Shown in pieces: positions 1-7,581 of a stretch of 42,047 nt of DNA. The stretch is from CAYQTL01 sp964420405 (GTDB lineage Bacteria > Acidobacteriota > Thermoanaerobaculia > Thermoanaerobaculales > Sulfomarinibacteraceae), in contig CAYQTL010000035.1 in NCBI GenBank assembly GCA_964420405.1, forward strand, positions 1 through 42,047, written 5' to 3'. Position 1 is the stretch's first letter; each line of letters begins with the position of its first letter. The translations under genes were made by a program, and so were the position numbers. A model generated the notes under the pieces. That model was not told where the DNA came from. It saw only the letters and a list, made by a program, of their open reading frames with translations, and did no database searches.

Positions 1-40
1 CATACCGCCGGGGTGGTAGCATCCCGCGCCTGGAGGGGTG

Positions 41-1321
41 ATGGCGGCTACAAGAGGACGGATCGTGCTGGCCGTGGTCGCGACGCTGGTCGCGGTGGCG
101 GTCGTGCTGATGGTGTTGCCGTACGTCTTTCAGCTGGATCTGGCGGTCGGGGACCTGGTGATCCGGACGCAGCGGGGGCACGAGCACGCCTATCCGCTGG
201 AGACGCGGCCCGGGGAACCGGTGGTCGCGCCGTCGTCGGCGCCGGGCCGGCGGCCCCGGGGGGTGGTGCTGGTGATCGGCGACGGCATGGGGATCGGCCA
301 GGTGAGCGCCGGCGCCCACCTGCTGCACGGTCCGGGCGGCGGCCTCGCGATGGAGAGCGCCCCGGTCACCGGCCTGATGCGGACGGTCGCCGCCGACGAC
401 CTCGTGACCGACTCGGCGGCGTCCGGTTCGGCGATGGCGACGGGCTACACGTTCGACCGCAAGAGGGTTTCGCTCCAGCCCGACGGCAGCCGCCCGCGGT
501 CGCTCTTCGAAGCGGCGCGGGACGCCGGTCTCGCGACCGGCGCCGTCACGACCTCCGCGCTGGTGGACGCCACTCCGGCGGCTTTCCTCGCCCGCGTGCC
601 GTACCGCTACGACTCGGGCGAGATCCTGCGCCAGGCGCTGGCGTCGGGCACCGAGGTGTTGGTCGGCGGCGACGGGACGACGTCGACCAAGCTCTACCGG
701 GACCAGGACTACCGAGACCTGCTCGGCCGCGTGCAGGAGGTCGCCTCGCCGCGGACCGTGGTGGGGTCGCCCGCCGCGCTGCGGGACGCGACGGCCCCGG
801 TCCTCGCCCTGTTCCCGCCGCGCGAGCCCGGCCTCGACCAGTACGGCCCGCCGCTGCGGGACACCGCCGGCGCGGCCTACGACATTCTCGCGGCCGATCC
901 CGACGGGTTCGTGCTGCTGGCGGAGTGCGAGGCGACCGACAGCTTTGGCCACGACAACGCGATCGACGCCACGGTCGCGGCGGTGCAGGAGGTGGACGAG
1001 GCGGCCCGCGCCCTGCTCGCCCGGGCCGCCGCCACCGACGACGTGCTCGTGATCGTCACCGCCGACCACGACACCGGCGGCCTCGGCGTGGTGGAGGGCG
1101 AGGACGGCGTCGCCGAGGTGCGGTGGGCGACCAGCGGGCACACCGCCCAGTGGGTGCCGGTCTTCGCCTGGGGCCCCGGCGCAGAGCGGTTCGGCGGCGT
1201 GCTCGACAACACCGACCTCGGCGTCAGGATCGCCGACCTGCTCGGCCTGGAGGGGTTGCCCCCGGCCGGCGACCGCCCGGAGACCACCGTCGCGATTGAG
1301 ACCGAATCCGCGACCGATTGA
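41..1321 (+). CDS. Membrane-anchored alkaline phosphatase (PhoA family)
   Basis: This 426-residue protein belongs to the alkaline phosphatase family, which hydrolyses phosphate monoesters outside the cytoplasm using two zinc ions and a magnesium ion. An uncleaved-looking hydrophobic segment at residues 6-28 suggests an N-terminal membrane anchor. Visible motifs are VIGDGMGIGQ near residue 78 (first metal ligand Asp), TDSAASGSA near residue 123 (the DSA nucleophile serine), TADHDTGG (Asp and His ligands) and SGHTAQWVPVFAWGPG (His ligand). A GTG at 38 is in frame, but GGAGG at 32-36 is spaced correctly for the ATG at 41. The stop codon overlaps the -35 box of the next gene. Substrate preference cannot be read from the sequence; phosphate scavenging is inferred. 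Confidence 0.93.
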   Translation: MAATRGRIVLAVVATLVAVAVVLMVLPYVFQLDLAVGDLVIRTQRGHEHAYPLETRPGEPVVAPSSAPGRRPRGVVLVIGDGMGIGQVSAGAHLLHGPGGGLAMESAPVTGLMRTVAADDLVTDSAASGSAMATGYTFDRKRVSLQPDGSRPRSLFEAARDAGLATGAVTTSALVDATPAAFLARVPYRYDSGEILRQALASGTEVLVGGDGTTSTKLYRDQDYRDLLGRVQEVASPRTVVGSPAALRDATAPVLALFPPREPGLDQYGPPLRDTAGAAYDILAADPDGFVLLAECEATDSFGHDNAIDATVAAVQEVDEAARALLARAAATDDVLVIVTADHDTGGLGVVEGEDGVAEVRWATSGHTAQWVPVFAWGPGAERFGGVLDNTDLGVRIADLLGLEGLPPAGDRPETTVAIETESATD

Positions 1322-1346
1322 CCGATTCCGTCACCCCTGGTACTCT
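1318..1346 (+). promoter_or_regulatory. Probable sigma-70 promoter of the SEC-C gene
   Basis: A -35 box TTGACC at 1318-1323 is followed by a 17-base spacer and a -10-like TACTCT at 1341-1346, about 38 bases before the next start codon. The -35 box contains the TGA stop of the phosphatase gene. Confidence 0.5.
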
Positions 1347-1383
1347 CCCGACCGTTTGCGGCCCCTGCCGCAGGAGGATCCGG

Positions 1384-1587
1384 ATGACCTTCAAAGACGT
1401 GATCAAGCGTGTCGTCCTCGGTGCCGAGGAGCAGCCGATCCCCGAGCTCGGCCGCAACGATCGCTGCTGGTGCGGCAGCGGCAAGAAGTACAAGTCGTGC
1501 CACATGGCGAAGGACGACCACAAGCGCGCCGCCCAGCGGGCGAGCGGCAAGGCGCAGCAGTCCAACCCCGCCCTGCGGGGGTTCTGA
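1384..1587 (+). CDS. SEC-C motif zinc-binding protein
   Basis: This is a 67-residue protein made almost entirely of a SEC-C motif: GRNDRCWCGSGKKYKSCH holds the CxCx8CH zinc ligands at residues 27-39. The same motif ends the SecA ATPase, where it binds zinc and contacts SecB, and it also occurs alone in small proteins of unknown role. The C-terminal 25 residues are charged, lysine/arginine-rich and probably disordered. An AGGAGG ribosome site at about 1372-1377 supports the start. It has its own promoter-like sequence and sits between the phosphatase and a repeat-rich spacer. Its partner is unknown. Confidence 0.88.
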   Translation: MTFKDVIKRVVLGAEEQPIPELGRNDRCWCGSGKKYKSCHMAKDDHKRAAQRASGKAQQSNPALRGF

Positions 1588-2227
1588 GCTCGACGAGGGT
1601 CGACGGCCGCGATCCCCGAGCCGATACTGATCCCGATCCCGGTCTCGGTTCCGATCCCGATCCCGGTCTCGATCCCGACGAAAGCCTATCGGGGACGCGG
1701 CGGGAACGTTGTCACTGCCGCTGCATCGGGCACGGACACGGGCACGGACGCGGGAGGGGGCGACCGGTGTCGCCCACGGATGGAACGCTGTCGCTGAACC
1801 TGTCGCCGCCATCTGACGCTGCGGCTGTCCCTGTCGCCGTCGCCGTCGCCGTCGCCAAGCCACACATCGGGATCGGATCCGGAGGCGGTGGCGGGCGGGC
1901 TACGGAGCTCGGAGGAGATCCTTCGACTCCCTTCGCGCCTCTCGGCGCTGCGGTCGCTCAGGATGACGGGTGGGGGGGCGATCGCCTCGGCACCGTCAAC
2001 CTGAGCGCAGGGCCCGTAGCGCCAGCTTCCAGCTGGCATGCTTCGCAGGCCGAGACCCAGGGGCGAGCCGCCTGCCGTCCACCTCGAGAGAGGTGGCCTC
2101 CGCCCCCGGTCCGCGTCCGTGCCCGAACGGGAACGGCCTCGGCCCGCGACACCGATCGGTCCCGTTGTCCATTCCGCTGCCGCTGCGCCGGACGCGAGAG
2201 CCGCGCGGGTGGTCGTGACCGTGTCAG
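1588..2227. repeat. 640-base repeat-rich spacer (element A and other dispersed motifs)
   Basis: No gene is credible here. The spacer lies between two convergent genes and is built of repeats. At 1629-1681 there is an imperfect GATCCC/GGTCTC tract. At 1671-1931 lies a segment that also occurs, diverged, at 25684-25941. At 1917-1972 lies a segment beginning GATCCTTCGACTCC and ending GCTCAGGATGACGG, which I recall as a widely dispersed intergenic repeat type. At 2031-2047 a small palindrome reads GCCAGCTTCCAGCTGGC. Long open frames through this region show only low-complexity arginine/proline-rich translations. Confidence 0.75.
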
Positions 2228-3772
2228 CTAGGGCCGGCGTCCCCAGCGGGGAGCGACCTCGCGCTGGAAGACGACCGACCGGTTGACCAGCCAGCTCGTC
2301 CGGCCCGGCGTGCCCTCGCCGTTCATGAAGGTGAGGTCGAGGTCGTAGGACCCGTCGCCGTCGAGGTCGACGACGTAGGTGTCCCGGAACGCCTGCACCA
2401 GCGTCCCCGAGCCGCGGTTGAGCGGGTTGTCCACCTGCCACAGCTCGAGCAGCAGCCGCCCGTCGTCCTGCGTCACCTCGGTCGCGAACGGCCAGCCGAG
2501 GGAGTTGAAGCCCGAGTACCGGCCGAGGAGGGAGGTCGGAGGCATGGGTTCCGGATCGATCACCACTTGGCCGCCGCCGGGCACGCCGAGAACGTGGTCG
2601 AGAATGCAGTAGGCGGCGTCGGGCAGCGACTCGAAGGTGTTCGCGATCACCGCCACCACGTCGCGCCGTTCGGGCACCCACAGGAGGTAGGTACCCCAGC
2701 CGGGCACGTTGCCGCCGTGCTGGCGCACCTCGAGACCCTCGTACAGGTCCACGAAGATGCCGTAGCCGTAGAAGCTCGCCGGTGCCGCGTCGATGAACTC
2801 GTGGGGCGCCTGCATCGCCTCCGCCGACGCCGGGCTCAGCACGTCACCGCCGCCGTCGGCCAGCGTCAGCGCCCAGGCCGCGAGGTCGCCGGCGGTCGAG
2901 AACGCCCAGCCCGCCGGGGCTCCCGGACCGTTGTCGTAGGAGTCGGGCTCGTACACGATCTCGAGGCCCGTCCCCGGGTTCCTGAAGTGCCCGGGTGAGT
3001 AGTCGCCGGCCGCGATCACCGCCGCCGGATCGAAGGTCGTGTGGTCGAGGTTCGCGACGTCGAAGAGCCGCGTCTCCATGTACTCGCGGTAGGGGATTCC
3101 CGACGCCCGCTCCACCACCAGGCCGGCGAGCATGAAGTTGGGGTTGGAGTAGTTCCAGAACCGACCGGGCGGCGCATGGAGCGCCACGTCCGTCTGGTCC
3201 GCCGCCCAGCGGGCCAGGGCGCCGTCGTCGGTCGCCTGGCTCAGTGTGCCGAGGCTGTCCGGGTAGCCCGACACCTGTGTCAGCAGGTCGCGCACCGACA
3301 CCAGGTCGGCGGGCCAGCGGCCGGAGAGGACGAGCTCGGGGACGTAGACCGTCACCGGGTCGTCCAGGTCCACCGCCCCGATCTCGACCTGCTGCATCAC
3401 CGCCGCGGCGGTCAGCTGCTTGGTGACCGATCCGATCCGGAACACCGTGTCCGGCCCGACCGGGTCGTTCCCGCCCCGTCGCTTGACGCCGTAGCCCCGG
3501 CGGGCCACCTCCTCGCCCCCCCGGATCACCGCCACGACCGCACCGGGCGTGTCGTACCGCTGCATCGCGGCCTGCATGCACACGTCGATCAGGTAGTCCG
3601 CCTTCACGCCCTTCAAGACCGGCGGCACGATCGGCTCGTCCGGCGGTCCGGTCCTGCCGGGGCCGACGAGCGGTGCCGGAGCGATCCGGGGAGCCGGTCC
3701 GGCCACGGCGGCCGGTTCCGCGGTCACGGTGGAGGCGGCGGCCAGAGCGAGCAGCACGGCGGTGACGGACAT
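2228..3772 (-). CDS. Secreted serine hydrolase, class C beta-lactamase/penicillin-binding type
   Basis: This 514-residue protein carries a signal peptide (residues 1-18, cleavage near TVTAEP) and a proline-rich linker. The serine beta-lactamase domain (about 65-400) shows GSVTKQLT (SxxK nucleophile and base), WNYSNPNF (YxN) and RQHGGNVPGWG (HxG replacing KTG). A beta-rich C-terminal domain (about 420-514) contains PTSLLGRYSGFNSLGWPF. Family members act in the periplasm as esterases, D-aminopeptidases or peptidoglycan carboxypeptidases more often than as antibiotic-destroying enzymes, so resistance should not be assumed. The start at 3772 is chosen because GAGGAG lies about 8 bases upstream and a signal peptide follows directly. 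It is flanked on both sides by repeat-rich spacers and stands alone. Confidence 0.9.
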   Translation of the reverse strand: MSVTAVLLALAAASTVTAEPAAVAGPAPRIAPAPLVGPGRTGPPDEPIVPPVLKGVKADYLIDVCMQAAMQRYDTPGAVVAVIRGGEEVARRGYGVKRRGGNDPVGPDTVFRIGSVTKQLTAAAVMQQVEIGAVDLDDPVTVYVPELVLSGRWPADLVSVRDLLTQVSGYPDSLGTLSQATDDGALARWAADQTDVALHAPPGRFWNYSNPNFMLAGLVVERASGIPYREYMETRLFDVANLDHTTFDPAAVIAAGDYSPGHFRNPGTGLEIVYEPDSYDNGPGAPAGWAFSTAGDLAAWALTLADGGGDVLSPASAEAMQAPHEFIDAAPASFYGYGIFVDLYEGLEVRQHGGNVPGWGTYLLWVPERRDVVAVIANTFESLPDAAYCILDHVLGVPGGGQVVIDPEPMPPTSLLGRYSGFNSLGWPFATEVTQDDGRLLLELWQVDNPLNRGSGTLVQAFRDTYVVDLDGDGSYDLDLTFMNGEGTPGRTSWLVNRSVVFQREVAPRWGRRP

Positions 3773-4190
3773 GGGGTGGCTCCTCTCGCCCTCCTGTACG
3801 CAGGAGCGCCCGCGCGTGTTCCCGGTGGGACGGGCTTCGATCCCGATCCCGATCCCGATCCCGATCCCGACGAAATGTTCGCGCGTCCGCGTCCGATGCA
3901 GCGGCAGCCGCAGCGTCAGCGACGGCGGTCCCTTCCGCGCTCGTCGTGCGCGTCGTGCGCCGCGCGCGCGATCCACCTGCACCTCCCGAGCCGTCCGGCC
4001 GCTGCCGCTGTTCCTGTCGCCGACCCAGTCCCGGAGCTTGACGCTGACGCCGACCCTGACGCCGCCATCGGGATCGGGATCGGGTACGGACACAGGGGCG
4101 GCCGAGCGGGATCGGGGGCGGTACTCAGCAGGGACTAACCCACCCCCGATCGACGTTCTCCGGTCCGTGAGCGACCCCAGACCCTCCGGG
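3773..4190. repeat. Repeat-rich spacer with intergenic element B
   Basis: This spacer lies between divergent genes. A pure GATCCC tract (about 3838-3870) is followed by GACGAAATG, then by a core reading CGATGCAGCGGCAG at about 3895-3908, and a GGGATC tract in the opposite sense at about 4068-4085. This is the same arrangement as elements C and D. A GGTACTC sequence at 4120-4126 may be the -10 region for the downstream acetyltransferase gene. Confidence 0.7.
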
Positions 4191-5147
4191 ATGTCGGTCC
4201 TCGGGCAGCACCCGCAGGGCACCGACGACATCAGCGCCGCCCTCACCGAGGTCGTGTCCGAGCTCCACGGCCAGCGCGACAGGCTCGCCACCCCTCTGCG
4301 TCGGACCTACACCGGCCACCTCCTGCCGTCGCGCGGCGAGATCGTGCAGATGGTGGAGCTGCTGCGCTCGGTGATCTTCCCCGGCTACTTCGGCAACCGC
4401 GACGTCACCGAGGGGAGCCTGAGCTACCACGTCGGGGCGACGCTCGACCGCGTCGCGCTCATCATGAGCGACGAGGTCCACCGGGGGCTCTGCTTCGCCT
4501 GCGAGCGGCGGCCCGGAGACCGGGTCGAGGCCCGCTGCCGCCAGCAGGCGCGCAGCGTCACCGCAGCGTTCCTCCGCCGGCTGCCCGAGCTGCGCCGGCT
4601 GCTCGCCCTCGACGCGGTCGCGGCCTACGAGGGCGACCCGGCGTGCACCTCCACCGCCGAGGCCATCTTCTGCTACCCCGGCGTCCTCGCGATCACGTCA
4701 CACCGCATCGCCCACGAGCTGTACACGCTCGACGTGCCGCTGATCCCCAGGATCATCGCCGAGGACTCCCACTCCCGCACCGGCATCGACATCCATCCCG
4801 GGGCGCGGATCGGCGAGCGTTTCTTCGTCGACCACGGCACCGGCGTGGTGATCGGCGAGACCTGCGTCATCGGCGAGCGGGTCCGGATCTACCAGGGCGT
4901 CACTCTCGGCGCCAAGTCGTTCCCGCTCGACGAGGAGGGCAACCCGATCAAGGGGATCCCCCGCCACCCGGTGCTCGAGGACGAGGTGACGGTCTACTCG
5001 GGCGCCACCATCCTCGGCCGCGTCACCATCGGAAGAGGCTCGGTGATCGGCGGCAACGTGTGGTTGACCCGCGGCGTGCCGCCGGGCTCGCGCATCGCCC
5101 AGGCGCGGCCGACCCCGCAGGCGTTCGAGAACGGCGGAGGCATCTGA
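4191..5147 (+). CDS. cysE: Serine O-acetyltransferase (CysE/EpsC type)
   Basis: The enzyme transfers acetyl from acetyl-CoA to L-serine, giving O-acetylserine for cysteine synthesis. The 318-residue product has an alpha-helical N-terminal half and a left-handed beta-helix of hexapeptide repeats from about residue 195. Diagnostic stretches are HRIAHELY, DIHPGARIGERFFVDHGTG (catalytic Asp and His), VVIGETCVIGERVRIYQGVT and GATILGRVTIGRGSVIGGN. The length matches the long variant seen in several Gram-negative phyla rather than the roughly 270-residue E. coli form. The start is uncertain: ATG at 4191 and GTG at 4167 both lack a clear ribosome site. No sulfhydrylase gene is adjacent. A strong hairpin follows the stop. 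Confidence 0.9.
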   Translation: MSVLGQHPQGTDDISAALTEVVSELHGQRDRLATPLRRTYTGHLLPSRGEIVQMVELLRSVIFPGYFGNRDVTEGSLSYHVGATLDRVALIMSDEVHRGLCFACERRPGDRVEARCRQQARSVTAAFLRRLPELRRLLALDAVAAYEGDPACTSTAEAIFCYPGVLAITSHRIAHELYTLDVPLIPRIIAEDSHSRTGIDIHPGARIGERFFVDHGTGVVIGETCVIGERVRIYQGVTLGAKSFPLDEEGNPIKGIPRHPVLEDEVTVYSGATILGRVTIGRGSVIGGNVWLTRGVPPGSRIAQARPTPQAFENGGGI

Positions 5148-5157
5148 AAGCGTCGGC

Positions 5158-5217
5158 TTCCGCACGGCCCGGCGCGTGCCGTCGCTGACTGCGAACGCGT
5201 TCCCGGGCCGTGCGGAA
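5158..5217 (+). terminator. Hairpin downstream of cysE
   Basis: Two perfect 15-base arms (5158-5172 and 5203-5217, TTCCGCACGGCCCGG and its complement) enclose a 30-base loop, starting 10 bases after the cysE stop. There is no T-run, so it may act with Rho or as an RNA 3'-end stabiliser. Confidence 0.55.
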
Positions 5218-5325
5218 CCCGCCGCATAGTGTGCCGGAAACCGGGCGGCCCGACGGTCGGCGACGATCGGCAGCCGGCCCCGTGCTCCCGAAACGGACGC
5301 GGACGCGGGTGACGGCGGGTGGGGG

Positions 5326-5355
5326 TTGCAGAGGATGGTCGGGTGGGGGTATCCT
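5326..5355 (+). promoter_or_regulatory. Possible promoter of the lipase/DUF4785 operon
   Basis: TTGCAG at 5326-5331 and TATCCT at 5350-5355 are separated by 18 bases, about 64 bases before the start codon. The -10 is part of a recurring GGTATC-type motif in this window. Confidence 0.4.
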
Positions 5356-5418
5356 GAGACATCAGCTCAACTCGCTCGCCGACTGGCGGGCCGACAACCG
5401 AGCACAGAGGAGGAGCCG

Positions 5419-6276
5419 ATGCTCGCACGACGACTGTTGCTGGCTGTCTGCATGGTCGCCCTCGCCGCGCCCGCGGGCGCCGCCACCGGGGTGGCGTTCG
5501 TCCACGGTACCGGCGAGCAGACCGACGCGTACACCGACTACTGGACCTCGGGGATGGTGAACACCGTCCGCTCGGGGCTCGCGAACACCTCCAACTACGT
5601 GGTGGTCAACTGCGACTTCGAGCAGTACATGTGGACCGCCGACGCGGCCGGCTGCCTGGCAGGGTACCTGTACGACTTCGTCACCAGCCGGGGAATCGAC
5701 GACCTGGTCGTGATCACCCACTCCAACGGCGGCAACGTGATGCGGTGGATCCTGTCCAACCCGACCTGGGACAGCCGCTACCCGACGATCATCAACTCGA
5801 TCCGGTGGGTCAACGCCCTCGCGCCGTCGAGCCTCGGCACACCGCTCGCCGACGCGGTGATGAACGGCACCGTGTTCGAGCAGTCCCTCGGCTGGCTGCT
5901 CGGCTACTCCTCCGACGCCGTCCGTATGCAGCAGGTCTCCTGGATGGCGTACTACAACTCGAGCTGGCTGTACGGCACCTCGGGCCGGCCGTCGCTGCCG
6001 GTGGGCTTCTGGAACGTGGTCGGCAGCGATGTCGAGACCGCGATCTGGGACCCCGACAGCTACTGCGGGGGATACACCCTCAACCTCGGCCTCGAGATCA
6101 CCCAGGCATGGCTTTCGAGCTGCTCGGACGGCTTCCTCGAGTGCTCGAGCCAGGCCGGCGCCGGGTCGGTGTGGTTCTACGACACCGCGGCGACCCGCGG
6201 ACGCGAGCCCCTGTCGCACAACCAGAGCCGCCGTCCGTGCTTCAACCTCGACCGCATCCTGCGCGACGACCTGTGA
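5419..6276 (+). CDS. Secreted lipase-like alpha/beta hydrolase
   Basis: This 285-residue protein has a clear signal peptide (residues 1-21, ending APAGA). The mature part begins with VAFVHGTGEQ, a typical oxyanion-hole HG motif. The nucleophile elbow reads VVITHSNGGN near residue 102, a variant of GHSxG with Thr replacing the first Gly. A late histidine in LSHNQSRR near residue 270 is a candidate catalytic His. Several cysteines suit an exported protein with disulfides. This suggests an extracellular or periplasmic esterase or lipase; the substrate is unknown. AGGAGG lies just upstream of the ATG. The stop is 11 bases before the start of the DUF4785 gene, so the two are very likely co-transcribed. 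Confidence 0.82.
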   Translation: MLARRLLLAVCMVALAAPAGAATGVAFVHGTGEQTDAYTDYWTSGMVNTVRSGLANTSNYVVVNCDFEQYMWTADAAGCLAGYLYDFVTSRGIDDLVVITHSNGGNVMRWILSNPTWDSRYPTIINSIRWVNALAPSSLGTPLADAVMNGTVFEQSLGWLLGYSSDAVRMQQVSWMAYYNSSWLYGTSGRPSLPVGFWNVVGSDVETAIWDPDSYCGGYTLNLGLEITQAWLSSCSDGFLECSSQAGAGSVWFYDTAATRGREPLSHNQSRRPCFNLDRILRDDL

Positions 6277-6287
6277 GGAGGGACGCC

Positions 6288-7535
6288 ATGCACCGCACCG
6301 CCCGGATCGCCGCACCGCTGCTCGCCGCCGCCCTCGGGTTGCCGGCCGCGGCCATCGCCGAGACCGTCCCGCTGCTGCCGCTCGCCGACGGCGACCTCGC
6401 CGCCGCCGCGCTCGAGAACGCCCCCGACGGGGCCGCCGGGCCGGCGGTCAGTCACGACCCGGTCGCGTACTCGTGGCCGCTCGACCGTGCCGCGGCCATC
6501 GCCGAGCGGCCGGCGCCCGCCACCGCCACCTCCCGCGAGTACTGGCTGCGGGTGACCGCCGCCGAGCTCGCCGAGGGCGTCGCCCTGCCGACCACCGCCC
6601 CGGCCGCCCTCGTCCGCCTCAACCCGGCGGGCGATGCGGTCGCGGCCCGCGTCCCGAACCCCGAAGCCCTCATCCTCCAAGCGCCCGACGGCGCCGTGTG
6701 GCGCGACGGCGAGGGCATGGAGATGCTCGCCGACGCCGACGCGGTCAAGGCCTCCGGCGTGCCGTTCGCCGACGGCACCGTCGCGTTCCGGATTCGCGCC
6801 GCCCTCGGCGCGGGCCGGTTCGTGCTCCGCACCCCCGGCCTCGCCGCCCCGGCCGAGACGCCGTACGTCGTCCACGTTCTCGAGCCGTCGAGCCCGTACG
6901 TGCTGGAGCTCACGGCCGACCGGACCGATGCCCTCGCCGGCGCCGTGGTGCACGCCCTCGCCCGGCTCGGCGCGGGCCGCAGCCTGCCCCCCGGTTCGAT
7001 CGAAGCGGCGCTGATCGCGCCGTCCGGCCGTCGGCTGCCGGCGACCGCCCGCACGCTGTGGAACGGCGACGCCCGCCTCACCGCCGGCGTCGAGAACGCG
7101 GACGGAGCCGCGAGGGGCCTGTGGCAGCTCGAGGTTGCGGTGGCCACCACCGTCGGGGACCTGGAGGTCCGCCGCCAGGTCCGGACCGCCTTCTCGGCTG
7201 CGACCCCGACCGCCCGGCTGGGCGACGCCGCCGCAGTCGAGCGGCGCGAGGACGGCACCCTCGCCGTCAGGCTCCCGGTCCAGGCCGCCTCCGAGGGGCG
7301 CTACGAGGTCCGCGCCGTGCTCTACGGCACCCGCCCCGACGGCGTCCTGGTGCCCGCCGCCGTCGGCCACTCCGCCGACTGGCTCCCGACGGGCACCACC
7401 TCCCTCGAGCTGGGCTTCACCCGCGAGCTGGTGGAGGGCCTGTCCGCGCCGTACGAGCTCCGCGACCTCCAGCTCGTCGACCAGTCGAGGATGGGCGTCC
7501 TCCACCGGCAGGCGCGCGCCCTTCTGATCGACTAG
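6288..7535 (+). CDS. Secreted DUF4785-type protein
   Basis: This 415-residue exported protein has a signal peptide of about 24 residues (ending AAAIAE). The segment SREYWLRVTAAELAEGVALP followed by a TTAPAALVRLNP stretch resembles the start of the DUF4785 family, and the rest is beta-rich with immunoglobulin-like character. DUF4785 has no known enzymatic role. A GAGGAGGG ribosome site overlaps the stop of the lipase-like gene upstream, so the two are probably translated from one message. Its C-terminus lacks a sorting motif I recognise. A role in binding or handling the substrate or product of the neighbouring hydrolase is inference from adjacency. Assignment to DUF4785 is by memory of its pattern. 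Confidence 0.72.
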   Translation: MHRTARIAAPLLAAALGLPAAAIAETVPLLPLADGDLAAAALENAPDGAAGPAVSHDPVAYSWPLDRAAAIAERPAPATATSREYWLRVTAAELAEGVALPTTAPAALVRLNPAGDAVAARVPNPEALILQAPDGAVWRDGEGMEMLADADAVKASGVPFADGTVAFRIRAALGAGRFVLRTPGLAAPAETPYVVHVLEPSSPYVLELTADRTDALAGAVVHALARLGAGRSLPPGSIEAALIAPSGRRLPATARTLWNGDARLTAGVENADGAARGLWQLEVAVATTVGDLEVRRQVRTAFSAATPTARLGDAAAVERREDGTLAVRLPVQAASEGRYEVRAVLYGTRPDGVLVPAAVGHSADWLPTGTTSLELGFTRELVEGLSAPYELRDLQLVDQSRMGVLHRQARALLID

Positions 7536-7554
7536 CCTGCTCGCCCCGGTTCCC

Positions 7555-7581
7555 GGCCGGGCCCGGTCGCCGGGCCCGGCC
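7555..7581 (+). terminator. GC-rich hairpin after the DUF4785 gene
   Basis: Perfect 12-base arms (7555-7566 and 7570-7581, GGCCGGGCCCGG and its complement) enclose a TCG loop, 20 bases after the stop codon. It also touches the stop codon of the opposite-strand channel gene, so it could end transcription in both directions. Confidence 0.6.

Noticed and set aside
1296..2286. Several long open frames on both strands over the SEC-C gene and the repeat spacer
   Set aside because: They are low-complexity Arg/Pro/Asp-rich products of high-GC sequence and repeats, overlap a recognised zinc protein and have no ribosome sites or family motifs.
2228..3772. Antibiotic-resistance beta-lactamase
   Set aside because: HGG replaces KTG and an extra C-terminal domain is present, which fits the broader serine hydrolase/esterase group. 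There is no evidence of resistance.
3838..3873. GATCCC tracts as a CRISPR array
   Set aside because: The units are 6 bases, contiguous and without spacers.
3773..4291. Extension of the serine hydrolase frame upstream to 4291
   Set aside because: The extension runs through the GATCCC repeat and overlaps the acetyltransferase gene. A signal peptide with a good ribosome site begins at 3772.
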